Origin: Gymnogyps californianus
Lineage: Eukaryota; Chordata; Aves; Accipitriformes; Cathartidae
Assembly (NCBI RefSeq): GCF_018139145.2
Contig: NC_059475.1
Span: 11,766,437-11,830,436, forward strand
Direction: 5' to 3'
Length of the DNA: 64,000 nt
A model generated the notes under the pieces. The model did not search any database, was not told where the DNA came from, and saw only the letters and a program-made list of their open reading frames with translations. Positions 1-11,900 of this stretch are shown here, one piece after another (within the stretch, counting starts at the first letter, position 1; every line of letters starts with the position of its first letter). Both the position numbers and the translations under genes were made by a program.

Positions 1-1794
1 ATGCCATATTATTAGCTAAATTCTACTTTAGTGAAAGACTTGAAAGGAAACCTCTTTCATGTGGCAGATATGCAGAAAGTACAATAATTCTAAAGGAAGT
101 TAAAAGTATTGCTTTCCACTATGTGTGTTATGTCACGTTCCACTAGCTATTGGTCATAACAGGATGCGTGACTTGAGATAGTGTTCACTAACAGTATACT
201 TATGAAGCACGCCATCAGTTTTATATGTGTCTAAGGCTACCAACAGGAGTTGAGAGCATTTGTGCTTCTCACAGGAACTGCTTCAATTTGCGTTGCAAAA
301 ACCTATCAGGTTTTCAGTCAAACTTGTTAGTGCTGTCACATTCAGTCTATTTTTATAAAATAGTTGACCTGGATATTTATTTGTCCTCTTGAGATGTCTA
401 CTGCCATTGAGCTGCCTCTCATCATCAATGATCTTAATCCTAATTCTGTTCAACTGGGCAGAATTCCTCTTTAACTTGTTTCAGCCTATAGCATTACATT
501 TTATGTATCAATCATGATTAAAGATGTTACCCTAGGCTATCAATTTTTTTGCCTTTAAATTGGAAAGTAGAGGCCTTACCTAGGATGGGGAAAGGGAACC
601 AGACAGGCAACTTGCCTTTCACTTAGCCTGAAGTGCAGTATTACAATAAACCATTTTGCTGAGCAAGCGGTAAACGTGACTGTCAGTTTTATACCAGTTT
701 TACTAAATGGCTATAAAAAAAGAATTAACTTTGTCTGCATTTGGCTTTAGGGTTCCAAATGCTGACGACCGACTGCAGAAACCAGTCAGGAATACTGTAA
801 TTTGGAGGCCAAGCCAGTCAGAGTAGCAAAATGTAGCGTTAGCTTTCAGTGCGTCAGTCCTGCTTGCTTGCTTCTTTCGGTGGAGTTTCAGTTCATGTGC
901 TTTAATGATTAAACAGCTTGCTAGTTCAGGCCTTGCAACATATAGTGGGTGCACTGTCATCACCCTAGAGATAATACACCAATACCACTGTCGCAGGCTT
1001 GCATTAGGCATATGAAGGGGAAAAAAAATGAACACAATTAAGTAGGCTAACAACAGGAAATTTTAAGTAAGCACTATACAAACCCTTCTCCCTGTACTTC
1101 AGAGCAGTTCTTTCATTTATATGCTTACTGGAAGGAACCAAAGCTCTGTAGACTGCAGCCTCTGTGAGGGATTAAGCCATGGTTCTGCGCAGACTTCACA
1201 GCTCTTAGGAGCTAAGTTGTTCTGTTTCTAACAGGACTTGAGCCTTTAGGTTTCTCTTTTGTGGGAAAAAAAATCATCCTGCTAAAAGCATCTGTGCTCT
1301 CTACAACACTCAATTCACACATATTAGCCACTACTTAACTTTGGTGTCTCTTTTATGTTCCATAGAGCAGCTCCAATGTACTCAGCAGGGTGATTTTCAG
1401 TAGCCACCGCAGAGTGCTTTGCAGCACATCAGAAAGAGCTTCCTTGGCTTTTTATCTCCTGAGTCACTTGTTTCTGTTAAATAGAAGCTGGATGTCACAT
1501 GAGGGCATATCAGGAAAAGAGAAGGGGTGTGTGTGGGCTTTTTGTGTGGTTTTTTGGTTGCTTGCTTGTTTTGTTTTTCCTTAGGAGTGGTTTACACTTC
1601 ATGTAGCTGCCTGTATTAAAGTATTTCACATGAATACATTTACTGTAATACCTATGTGTGCTCTACATGATTCAGAATAGAGGAAAAACATTGTCTCCAC
1701 TGTGAACATCCTCCTTCCTCTACCCCGAAATCCTTAATGGGAATAGAAGGCATTTGGGTTCATTCAGGTGAAAGAAACCCTTGACCACTGAAAC

Positions 1795-1905
1795 AAATGG
1801 GAGTTAGGCAGAAAGAAATTCCAACTTTTAGCATGGCAGTATTTAAGCCTTAGGCTTCCTCTACCTAACAGAGCTCTAAGTTAGGTGACTAGGCCCCATA
1901 CACAG
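1795..1905. repeat. Possible ancient interspersed repeat fragment
   Basis: The stretch carries 'aaatgggagttaggc', then 'ttaagccttaggc' and 'ctaagttaggtgactaggcc'. These phrases resemble old amniote interspersed repeats that contain inverted 'TTAGGCxCCTAA'-type words. The match is from memory, is degenerate, and has no clear boundaries. It may be chance. Confidence 0.25.
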
Positions 1906-2720
1906 TCCTTGGGGAGAAAAAATAGGCACCAAAGAATGGGATTCACAAAGTGCAGCCAACAAACTAGGTGTTTGCCCCAGCCCAGCTGCTGAAGCCAGCT
2001 AGACCTGAGGATCCTAGCTCATTCCTCTTCATAAGCGTAAAAGCTGTTCTCAAGATGGACACCACAGAGTTCATTTCACAGAGTTTGGGCAAGAAGAGTT
2101 GTACCACGGAAACACTTGTGTTCTAGCTTTACATAAAATGGAGAGAGTTAATTCTGCTCCTTCACTTAGGCTACTAAGTTAGAAATGACAGGAGAGGTAT
2201 AAAAGTACCATAGCCAGATTCATATCCCAGGTCCAAAAATCAGGCAAGTAATGGAGCTGAACTAGTCTCCCATAACTGGTTAGTTTTCTGACAAGACAGA
2301 AAGTGGGACAACATCTTTCTCCTGCTTCCTTAGTGCAAGATCTGAGCTGAGGATGTCTTAGACACCAAAACTGAGACAAGGACTAAGTGATAAATGAAAG
2401 GATACAGAACTAGTTAACTTAAATGACGGCAACACAAGCACCTCCAGCATCAGTTGTAAGCACAAGGAAGTTGATCTCAATTTTGGGTTTAGGCAGAAAC
2501 ACTTGTGGTAAATTGTAATTCCCAATTCCCAATTCAAACCCAGGGAGCTGACCCTGGGTGCCATGCAACACTGAGTCTGTGCAGAGAAAAACCATAATCA
2601 ACAGTTTTCATTAAGAATAGAAACCATATGTTTTGCTAGAAGAAAAAAAAAAAAAAACAACACAACTGTTTCTTTTGGCAATGAGCAAATATCTATTACC
2701 TTAGAGTTTTATATCTGAAG

Positions 2721-2745
2721 GACCTAATTCAAAGCTCATTGAATT

Positions 2746-2752
<7 letters not shown>
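2721..2752. repeat. Possible ancient repeat fragment (ATTGAAxTCAxTGGG type)
   Basis: The phrase 'ctaattcaaagctcattg' followed by 'aattcattgggg' resembles a widespread old vertebrate repeat phrase of the form 'AAAGCCCATTGAAGTCAATGGG'. It runs directly into the G homopolymer at 2750. Only about 30 bp match, so the assignment is weak. Confidence 0.3.

Positions 2753-2778
<26 letters not shown>
2750..2778 (+). repeat. 29-bp poly(G) homopolymer
   Basis: An uninterrupted run of 29 G residues is read directly. It sits in the putative last intron and on the sense strand of the GALNT gene, so the RNA would also be G-rich. Runs this long can form G-quadruplexes and are prone to length change and sequencing error, so the exact count is uncertain. 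Confidence 0.9.
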
Positions 2779-3542
2779 AATCTCACCACAGTGAGCTTTA
2801 GGCCAAAGTAACTTCAGGGGGTAGGGGGTGTGTATAGGATAAGGGAACAAATAGCATATAATAAAGCTTTGACTAATTTCCCATCCTAGTTTCTTCAAAT
2901 TTCTTGTATGTCAAGCAGTTTTATTGCTTAGAGATAGCTTAGAGTTTATGCTTCCACCAGACACCCAAATTTAACTACCGTTATTAATATAAATGTCAAT
3001 AATAGTTATACAGCAGTGGGAAAATACAGTTCACACAGCATTTTGTTATGGAGGTATATTAAAATGGCTGCTGTATGCTTGTCTGTCTAGTAAAGTAATC
3101 AGTGAAAATTGTATCTAGACAGCACATAGGCCTATGAAGGAGGATTTATGGGAGCCTCACATTTTTAACTTTGTGGATTATTCTAGAAATGGTCTCTCTC
3201 TTACCCAAAGCCATATTTAAAACTTAGAGCTTTCAAACCTCATTCTGTATTTCATTAGCCAGGTCCAAGACAATGTTTTTAGAAGTCACTTCTCAGAGGA
3301 AGTACTTGCTAAGTATTACTGGTAGGATAGGAGGAGAGGAGACCCCCGGTCACCTGTCTGAACGAAGCAGAACCTGTACTGAATGGCATGAGCTACCCTT
3401 GCCTGAGGAACAGTCTTCTCTGAAAAAGCAAACTCAGCATTTCTATGGGATTTCTGCCAATATCCTTATGATTATAATAGAAATCTATCACAGTTATGAC
3501 TTTCTAATGCAAGGTATAACACAGACTTGAACACAACAGATG

Positions 3543-3590
3543 AGGTGGGTTTTTTGTATGGGGTTGGGTGGTTGGGGTTTTTTTTTTTAA
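3543..3590 (+). repeat. G/T-rich low-complexity tract
   Basis: A stretch of only G and T apart from a single A near its middle, ending in a run of T. Similar G/T or A/C tracts occur at 34675-34730, 38591-38655 and 42529-42573, so this is a recurrent low-complexity class in this region. No function is apparent. Confidence 0.7.
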
Positions 3591-4534
3591 TAGCAACTAT
3601 TTTTTCCCCATTGTACAAATAAGTAATTTAAATGTGGCTGTTCTTTCCATACTTCAGCTGTACTAATCTGTACTGACTTACACTCCGTTCTTTGATTTGC
3701 AGATTTAGCCAGTAATTCTCTACTACACAAGTCCAAGATACTCTAGAGAAAGTCAGACTTTCAGACTTCTGTGCGAATTACTCTACCCTGTATATCTTGG
3801 AAGACACTTCCCAGACACTAATGTGTACAAGTTATCTATTATTTTTATTAGACAGGAGAGAGGGTGAAAGAACCAACTGAAACCAGAATTAAAGGAAAAA
3901 AAATGTAATTTCTGTCACCTACATGATGCTTTAATTGGAACTGAGGTCTATAGTTAACTGTGTGATAGCCCCAGTGATTTAAGATTTGCTGCAACTCAAC
4001 AGTGAAGGTAGGGCTTTAATATGGCAATATTAAGCTGAGAACTGAACAGTGAGTCAATACTGAGCGTTAGCAACATAAGATTATAAAAGACAGTTCATTT
4101 CAGAATTCAAACAATAAACAAATTTTTTGCATTTTATTCTACATACAGGACACCCCTGGCCAAGGCACTGGTCCTCTTTTGCCTTTTTTTGATGTTTCAG
4201 AGCTGCAGCAGAGCCACTAAGCTAGGTAACTGAAGCAAACAGGAAAGCTTTTGGCTCATGGTCAAAAAGCATGGCTAGAAACATAGCTCGATTCTAGAAA
4301 CCCCATTTGCTGAAATGGTAACCCGGCAATTGAGGCTGTTCTAAACTGCATCAGAGATTAAACCAGCCTGTGACAAAGGGAACCTTCACTCCAAATACAA
4401 CCTAGTGCTTATCTTGTCTCTAACTGAAACATGTTTCACAGTAGCAGTGGACTTTAGTAGATGGACATTGGAATGTTCTCTAATCTATATTATCACACAG
4501 TAGCAATGCAACAAGTTCACAATGTTTAATCCAA

Positions 4535-4570
4535 ACACTTTTTTTTTTTTTTCTCTTCCCATCTTTACAG
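4535..4570 (+). promoter_or_regulatory. 3' splice acceptor (polypyrimidine tract plus AG)
   Basis: A long T run (from about 4540) continues as CTCTTCCCATCTTTACAG and ends in AG at 4569-4570. The next base starts the frame that matches a GALNT C-terminus. Strength of the tract and immediate contact with the recognisable coding frame make this the acceptor of the last exon. Confidence 0.8.
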
Positions 4571-4717
4571 GGAGGTCCAATCCAGAACAGGAAATCCAAA
4601 CGTTGCCTGGAATTGCAGGAAAACAATGAAAATGAATTTGGATTTCAGCTTGTCCTTCAGAAATGCACTGGACAACGCTGGTCTATAACAAATGTCCTGA
4701 AAAGCTTGTCATCATAG
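4571..4717 (+). CDS. Polypeptide N-acetylgalactosaminyltransferase, C-terminal coding exon (partial)
   Basis: This exon encodes the last 48 residues of a GALNT-type enzyme, ending at TAG 4715-4717. GALNTs are Golgi type II membrane proteins that start mucin-type O-glycosylation by moving GalNAc from UDP-GalNAc to Ser/Thr; the C-terminal ricin-B-type lectin domain binds GalNAc-glycopeptides. The exon shows the lectin repeat signature: RCLEL near residues 11-15, then FGFQLVLQKCTGQRWSI with the QxW motif (QRW, residues 37-39) and paired cysteines at 12 and 32. It starts in phase 0 directly after a strong acceptor. The tail, QKCTGQRW followed by 11 residues, looks closest to the Y subfamily (GALNT8/9/17/18), with a GALNT8-like protein as my best guess; this is from memory. 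The catalytic domain and all upstream exons are outside the window. Family call is firm; paralogue call is not. Confidence 0.85.
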   Translation, partial: GGPIQNRKSKRCLELQENNENEFGFQLVLQKCTGQRWSITNVLKSLSS

Positions 4718-5055
4718 CAGACTAAATTTTTTACCCATTTCTTTTGCTACTGTGTAGCAAATATTGCATTGTTGCCTGCTGTACTGTATTCCTCTCGCCC
4801 CCCCCACCTCCCCGGTTCCTTCTCTCCTCTTTTTTGTCCCTTTGATTTTATTTTGTGAGTGTGTGGAAATTGGATTTGTGGGCTGAAAATAAGACATTTT
4901 TATTTCACAATGATGTTTTCATGGCATTTATAGAGATGTTGAATGACAGGTGACGGGTAGGCTATCCTAAAATATTTTACAACTGTAAATAGGAAACAAA
5001 TGGAGAATATTTATAACTCAAACTTTTATTGAATAAAAAAGTCCAAACACTATTA
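4718..5055 (+). other. 3' UTR of the GALNT-family gene
   Basis: The region runs from the stop codon to just past the first canonical AATAAA. It is AT-rich, has a C run at 4798-4805 and contains no competing frame of note. The 3' end is inferred from the poly(A) signal, and longer isoforms using later AATAAA words cannot be excluded. Confidence 0.6.
5032..5037 (+). terminator. Polyadenylation signal AATAAA
   Basis: A canonical AATAAA lies 315 bases after the stop codon, followed by a T/G-containing stretch (ctgtctagctgtctcc) downstream, as expected for a cleavage/polyadenylation site. Cleavage would fall near 5050-5060. Confidence 0.6.
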
Positions 5056-8000
5056 CTGTCTAGCTGTCTCCATGGAAATCCATTTGGAAGTTAAGCGGTG
5101 GTTTCATTGTTTTCATTAACCCAAGCCTGATCTCGGCAAGTTGTTGCCAAGTATCAGTATTCTCCAGACTTGTGGTAAGAAGTCCTACTTGCACACCAAT
5201 AGCTACAGTGAGGGAGGATTTTCTCCTTTCTCCCTCTAGGGAGACCTGTCTAGGTCACTGTAGCTACTAGTGTGCAAATATGGGGGGCGGCGTGGTGTGA
5301 TGTGGTGTGTAGAGGTGTATAATATGCACCCATGTACTCTTCCTCACCAGTACTACTAAATAAAACCACAGAGAGAACCCCAGGGCTCAAGTGAGGCAGG
5401 GAAGAGAATGAATTAAAAAGAAGGAGAAAAAAAAAAGCTACAAGAGAAAAGCAGTAGCTACAGGAAGAATACAAAAAAACCCCTGACATTTCTCAATGGG
5501 TTGGCCTCTGTTTCAGTGACTGCACTTTCCTTGCAATTGTTCATAGTTCTTACAACTTTTTTTTCCTTTTTTTACATGCGCTGCTCCCTGGCTACCACAG
5601 ACTTGTATAAAAATGGCTCCATCCAAGAGCAACAGCAAAAACTATGAATTCACTCTGTCTTTCTCCCTACCTTTAAGGAGGTGTGAATGCAATGTCATAT
5701 CACTTCATCTCAGCTACGACTGGGATGAGGAGAGGAAGAAACAGTCTGATGAGATAAACCAGAACACTAGGATTACTGGCCTCTATTTCCAGCTGCTTTT
5801 ATTTGTATGTAAATTCCCTCTCTTTTATTACTCTATTTGTTCTTTTTATTCTGTTGTTTGTTACCTTAAGTAACAGTCATAACCTCTTTTGGAGCTGGTT
5901 ATGTGCCAAACTGTCTTTTACAGACTGGCTTCACATTCAGTAGTATTGTTTCTTAGGACTGTTTAATAAGTCATGTGGCACATTAATGATATGTGTTCAA
6001 CCCTCTGCTATATATAGTTACCATACATCTGCTTCTCAGAGAAGAAAACGCTGAGCCAACAACAGGAAAACAGTAACAGCCAATAAAGACGGGCTTAACA
6101 CCTGCACTTTGACCAACTTCAGAGGTCCCTCAGGCCTGTTTGAGTGAAAACTCCCATTAAAATTAGAACCCCAAAAGAGCATCAGTAACCTGAGTGTCAT
6201 GGTACCACAGCTAGACAAGATAAAGCAGCTTTAATTTCACCCTATAGAGAAAACAGGAGGTTGCTACACAAGCAAGCCAAGCCTCCTGCACACTGGAGCA
6301 TGTGCCGTGTCTGGATGGGAGAAGGCTCAGTACATGGCATACAGAGCCATTTTGAGCATTCCCAAGTTCCGCCACTGACCAAGTGGACTTATTTTTCACA
6401 GGCATTCCAGATGAATGAGGAGGAAACTGCACGCTCAGACAGAGAAAAAGCACAGAACTGCTACAGAGTAGCATGAGATAAACTAAGCTTCCTTTCAGCA
6501 AAGATACCAAGAGTTCAGTGCATGGAGATGCAGCCGTAAGGGAAAAAAACAAGTAGGATGGATCAAACCAGTCTCCTCCTCTTACAGGCCTACTGCACTC
6601 TGAGCAGTCACTTTCTGGTTTGTTTTGGTTTGCTGTTTTTTGTTGTTTTTTTTTTTTTAAATAAGCACTAGAGGGACATATCGGGCAAAGACTTGACAAA
6701 AGTGAAAGGAAGGAGCTGAGCTCTAAACTGTTTTATTTCATACCAAAACAAATATTATATGTCTAGCATTTGCCCAAAGAAGACTGTAGTAATTCCTGAT
6801 TACATTGCAGCAGTGTGCTGATGTTCACTGCTAAGTGAAAAAAACCCAAACCACTTAAGTGAGCCATGTAGTCTCACCAAGCCACATTTGGTGCTATCCC
6901 GCCATACCTCCCTGCTACACACCAGTTCTAAGGCTGCTGCTGCCCTTGATTCCCATAGGGCCTGCACTGAGGAACAGTTTTCTTCAGCTTCTTTAAAATA
7001 AAACAACATTACTGGGAAGCCCTCAGAGGTAACTGTGGGTTTAAGTTTCATCACACTGCAATTCTAGTAACTAGAGTGGAATTACCAAAATAAACTGGGG
7101 GGTGGAAGCATGACACATGGGACACACACACGACTGAACATAAATCCAGACTTGAAACATTACTTTATGCTACAGCAATTCAGCTATATGTAAAATAATA
7201 TGCTTTTACCTTGTTTTGTATCATGGAGTAAACATTTTTATGTGATAACTTACAGAAAAAGGGAAATGGGTTTAAATCTGTGGCTAAGCCTACTAAAATG
7301 GTATAGCAGAAATTATGAATGTACATAAGCTGCGCCATTATTGTGCACTTTCTGAGACCTAAGGTCTCGGAACAGATTTTCTTTGACTTGCCTCTTCTCT
7401 TGGAAGAGAGAGAAAAACAGAGCAGAACAAGCAGAACTGAAGTACGTAGCCATGTTTTGCTAGACATGCGCTCACTCTTAGTCATGAACTGCCTCATCAC
7501 CACTTTCCTTTTCAGATGCACGGGAATTACACAGATGTAGCAGCAGTGCCTCACACTGTAAAAGACCAATAATCACCATACTAAGTGAAAAATAAAACTC
7601 ATCTTCGCTTTCTGGAAAATTATAGAATATTATTCAATCATCAGTTGCCTCAAATGATCAAAAACATTCCCAAATCTGCCTTTGCAATAGTTTGAGGTTT
7701 TTTTAAATTGTTTGAAAGATGGAAAGCTAGCACTTAAGGGCAAAAAAGAACACTGTTCCAGAAGTCATATACCTCGTCACCCAAGTATGGTCAGAGATGA
7801 AGACGACCAGAAAGATCCAGTCAGCTCCCTCTTCCTCCTGCTGCTATAGAACTGCTCCCAATATATTTTGATGAGTTTTTCTTGACAAGTAACAAGAGTC
7901 TATCTACCAGCTGATAAGGATATCCTGACAATTAAATGAAAAAGAAAATTTCAAGAAACCGTAAGCCTTCCTCCTACTGTACTTCTTCAAATATTTATGG

Positions 8001-8867
8001 ACAACATACACTTATTTTCCTCTATCTCCTCAGCTATCATTCAGCCAAATTCTTCATACCAGGATGTCACCTACAGTGGTTTCTCAAGGCTATAAGAATT
8101 CCACTATGCGTCTTCTCACAACATCTGCACGTGGGGCAAGGCATCAGCAACAAGCAGGAAAGGGGCTGTGCTGATGACATGAGCGTAACATGCAGAAAAG
8201 AACACTTTCACGTCCTTGGGGAGAAGATATTAGGGTTTGACTTGTATCAGAGATCCCTAGGTAATACTTCTGGAGATGGGCTGTACAGTCTTCAGAAGAG
8301 ATCCAGGTTCTAGGAATTTATTCATTTATTTGTTTACATATTTATTTTTACAAAGCTAGAGGTATTCAGGAGCATGGAGTACCAAGACCATACCTATTCA
8401 TTCCCAGCTAGAACTCAGACAAGAGAATTCAAGAGTGCCCTCACCTGCCTGGTCTTTCCAGGCTTGCTAACATCTGTTGGGAGTGACTGTGCAGAATAGG
8501 GCTTAGCATTGTCCTCTTTTGCTATGGAAGAGGCAGCTATTTTTGGTTTCATCTTTTTGAAAGACAAAAATTTAATCCACCAACATCAGACCTTAGTTGT
8601 ACTACCTTCTGTGTCTTTGCTAAAAAGAAGTTAATCAGTCAACACTCATCACTGAGCCTTTTTATATATGTTGATCAAGAGGCAGTTGCGAAAGTGATAA
8701 ATAAGCAAGTAGCTGTCACGTCATTCTATACTGGGTAGCACTGAATACTCAGCTGCAGATACAGAGAAAGGGAAACATTGAGATTTCAAGGTCACACATC
8801 AATAGAATGCACCACAATTTTGTTTACACCCTAAATTATGTATACTTGTGTGTGTATCTACACCACT
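5056..8867. other. Gene-free intergenic stretch
   Basis: No exon-like signal, RNA gene or recognisable transposon was seen. Open frames such as 6211-6699 (-) and 7180-7569 (-) show no known motif and overlap frames on the other strand. A G/T-rich and T-rich tract lies at about 6618-6659. Confidence 0.55.
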
Positions 8868-8927
8868 AAATATATATAAATATATGTATCTATTTATTTT
8901 TATATATATAATAAATTTATATAAGTT
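8868..8927. repeat. AT-rich low-complexity tract
   Basis: About 60 bp composed almost only of A and T, with repeated TATATA and AAATATAT words. It is simple sequence with no flanking target duplication or element boundary. Confidence 0.75.
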
Positions 8928-11900
8928 TATTTGTAAAACATAAGCATGCATGTACAGACTCACATACTGACTGTTTACCGGCAAAAAAAAAAAATTTAAA
9001 AAAATCACATTAAAGTGCACTTCATCCAACCACAGTCTTGAAGACATGGAAACACACCAAAATGAAAGGTTTGAATCACAATTTTATCAGTGTGCTACCC
9101 AGAATACCTTCAGCACTATTTCCATTTTTAATGCTGACAAAAAAGCAGAACATAACATCATCATACTTCAACTTTTGTTCAAATAAGTGTTAAAGGTTTT
9201 CCACAGGGTTAAGTGAGAATAACTTCTCAAAACCAGAATACAAAATAGTTGTGCTAATACAGAGGCTCAGGAGGCAATCATTAAGGCTTCTGAATAACAG
9301 TGTGTTCTCTATTGATTTGCTGTAGTATTTCTTAAATTCCCCCCCATACACACACCTCGCTTTTATCATGAAAATACTTAAAAGTGCAGAACGTGATGCT
9401 CAGGAATGTCATTGACAGCTATATTCTGAAACAGCAAAGCAATGTATTTTTGTTTATTGACTAACGTTAGCTTTGCATTGTCAGGTGGAAGTGACTATTT
9501 TACCTGAATTCAGTCTTGTTATGCATAGTCTCAGAAGGGGATCTTTGTGATACACTGTCTGAAAACTTCTTGTAACACCACAGAAATATACTTTTCATCA
9601 CAATATATTATTTCCAGTGAAGTAGCCTCATTTGAAGTGCATATATGATAGGACAGAATTTTTCAATTAAAATAATATATATATTTCAATCTTACGATAT
9701 GAAAACAAATATATATTACTTGCAAAAGGCTAGAGGTAAATGCAATTTTCATTCAGCTTTTAAAAGGAAGAATGATTCTAAGGAAACTCTGAACCACAGT
9801 TTAGAAGATGATGACTGCTCAGATCTAAAAGAAAATATTAAGAGTTTAAGTCCATCCTTTAAACTCTGCTGACATCCTTGGTCAGTGGTCCTCCGTGTGA
9901 GTGGTATGGATTTTTTATAAACAATAGCACACCAAATTTTTAAAATACTGATGCTTTCTTACTACAAGAAAGCTCTACAAAATCCTGCCTCTTCTGGCAG
10001 CTAAACGTGGGTGGCCCATAACCCAAGTCCACGGCTATCCAGCAATCTCTTGCTCACTCATTTATCCACGAAAGGGAAGTCAGATTGTCCAGCTAAATCC
10101 AGGGGGCTATTCACATCTCAGCTTTTGGGGACATAAAAATGCACCTCCTTGGCCAAAGGCAGCAACTTGGTAAATCTGTAGTAGAGTGAATCTAGTCCCC
10201 AAACCTCGAGCACAGGACAGAGCACACTGGCTGCAGAGGTTTGCCACCTCTCAGCTAGGCCAGATGAAGAGAGACTTCTTGTCAGCACACACAAAGAATA
10301 CCGTAAGCCTCAGCTTGTCATTTTGGCTGATATAGTTCCCATAACTTCTCTCACTGTTAAAATCACTCGTATCTCAGTGTTTTATTTCCCCATCTTTAAC
10401 ACTTGCTCTAGAACTGGCACTCTAACAGTTAACCTCAGGAAGATCTGTTCATTTTCTGAAAACACAGATAGGAAATGAAATACCTGTATTTAAAGTGCCC
10501 ATATGTGACTGATTCTCATACCAGCTGTGAATATTTTGCTGCAGATGACATTGACAAAAGAGCACTCAATTCAAAACAAACCACCAAAGGCTACATTATC
10601 ATCTTCAGCCTCTGTTAATACGGGTTTTCTGTGCATTGTATTTTTTCTATTTACCATTATTTTATAATTTTCTATATTCTCCTAGACGTTGTTCAGCTAT
10701 ATAGTGAAAAGTAAACCTTTTATCACTTGAGTTCCAAATGCTCTGGAAATGCTCACAATTAAAGAGGAGATACTAAAAATATGTCCCGAATTTCTGTCCC
10801 ACATATGTCTACAGATCATCTTGAATAACCAGTGACAAATCACAAACTGAAAGCTCCTGCCACTTCCCACAGTCTGAAGATCACTGAGCAGTTCTTACTC
10901 AAATCCAGAGCCAAACATTAGCATGAAAATACTGAAATGCTGTGCGACCTGCTGTGCTAATACCTGCTAGTAACAGGCATGAATCCTCACCTAGTATAAG
11001 TTAGCACACATACATTGACTCTGAGGAACACCATTGATTCCATATTATAAGGAATTGGCCTGGATCCCCAAAGTACACCTCAAGCAAGACTCATGCTGAA
11101 TTCCACAAATAACCCGTTTATACATGCGTGTAAGTGGTGTTCAGAACTCACACATGCACTGTAAACCTATACAAAAAATGATCTTACCAGCCAAATTGGA
11201 TGCTGAGAATACCTTTCTAAACAGTTGAAAAAGTACAACACAAGTACTGCAAAGACAAGAATTAAAAGTTATCCTATGGACAGCAACTTTCCAAAACAGA
11301 TCATGTGCTCTAAGTATTTATGCTGAACATATCTAGTCAGATTTGGCAGCCATTTGGAGAGAGCTTGTTTTATTAAGAGATGAAGACAGATCATCATCAT
11401 CCTACAGAAGTGAATCACCTGGATTTTTACTGTTCCTCACATGCTTTGCTATTGAGCACATTTTACCTGGGCACACATCACACAAGAAGAAAACCCAAAC
11501 CACAAAAACAGTATCAGTAGTAACTTTAAATTTCTGGCAGGTATCACTTTTCTAATCTGTCTTTCCTATTCTAAAAAAGTAGAGTCCAAACTTAAACTGA
11601 ATTACTTCGAAGCCACATTGGCTGGCTACATATTAGATACCTAACCCTTCTGCCTGCAGCTGAACGCAATGCATGCCATCTCCCATTTTTCCAATCTGTG
11701 TATATTGTGCCTAGACATCTTACTGTTATGATTTCTGTGTATTTAGTAGCCAACAAAGTTAAAGAAAAAGCCTCTCTACTCTCAAATTTGATAGCACAGA
11801 GACACAAACATTCAAGATGACACTTCAGACTTAAAACAGTTAATATTTAAACCACTGTATTGTTCCATAGCGTGACTTCATCTACTTGGTCTCACAATCA

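Larger units (their letters stand above)
1..4570 (+). other. Last intron (3' part) of a GALNT-family gene
   Basis: The stretch ends in a T-rich tract followed by CTCTTCCCATCTTTACAG (up to 4570), a textbook 3' splice site directly before the only credible coding exon. I looked for an upstream lectin-domain exon (a CLD-like motif, a QxW motif or a GT donor after an open frame) and saw none, so the whole interval is read as intron. The donor site lies left of the window. It holds no other gene. It contains an A-tract near 2641, a 29-bp G run at 2750-2778, a G/T-rich tract at 3543-3590 and possible ancient repeat fragments near 1795-1905 and 2721-2752. That it is intronic is an inference from the exon call. 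Confidence 0.7.

Noticed and set aside
3273..3530. Possible additional GALNT exon upstream of the terminal exon
   Set aside because: The translated frame lacks CLD and QxW lectin motifs and is not flanked by a convincing acceptor and donor pair.
6211..6699. 162-codon minus-strand open frame
   Set aside because: The peptide contains low-complexity Lys/Gln stretches from a poly(T) tract and no recognisable domain; a plus-strand frame overlaps it.
7936..8313. 125-codon plus-strand open frame
   Set aside because: No motif, no splice context and ordinary AT-rich composition; consistent with chance.
8868..8927. AT-rich tract as a replication origin or matrix attachment site
   Set aside because: Composition alone is not evidence; it is annotated only as low-complexity sequence.
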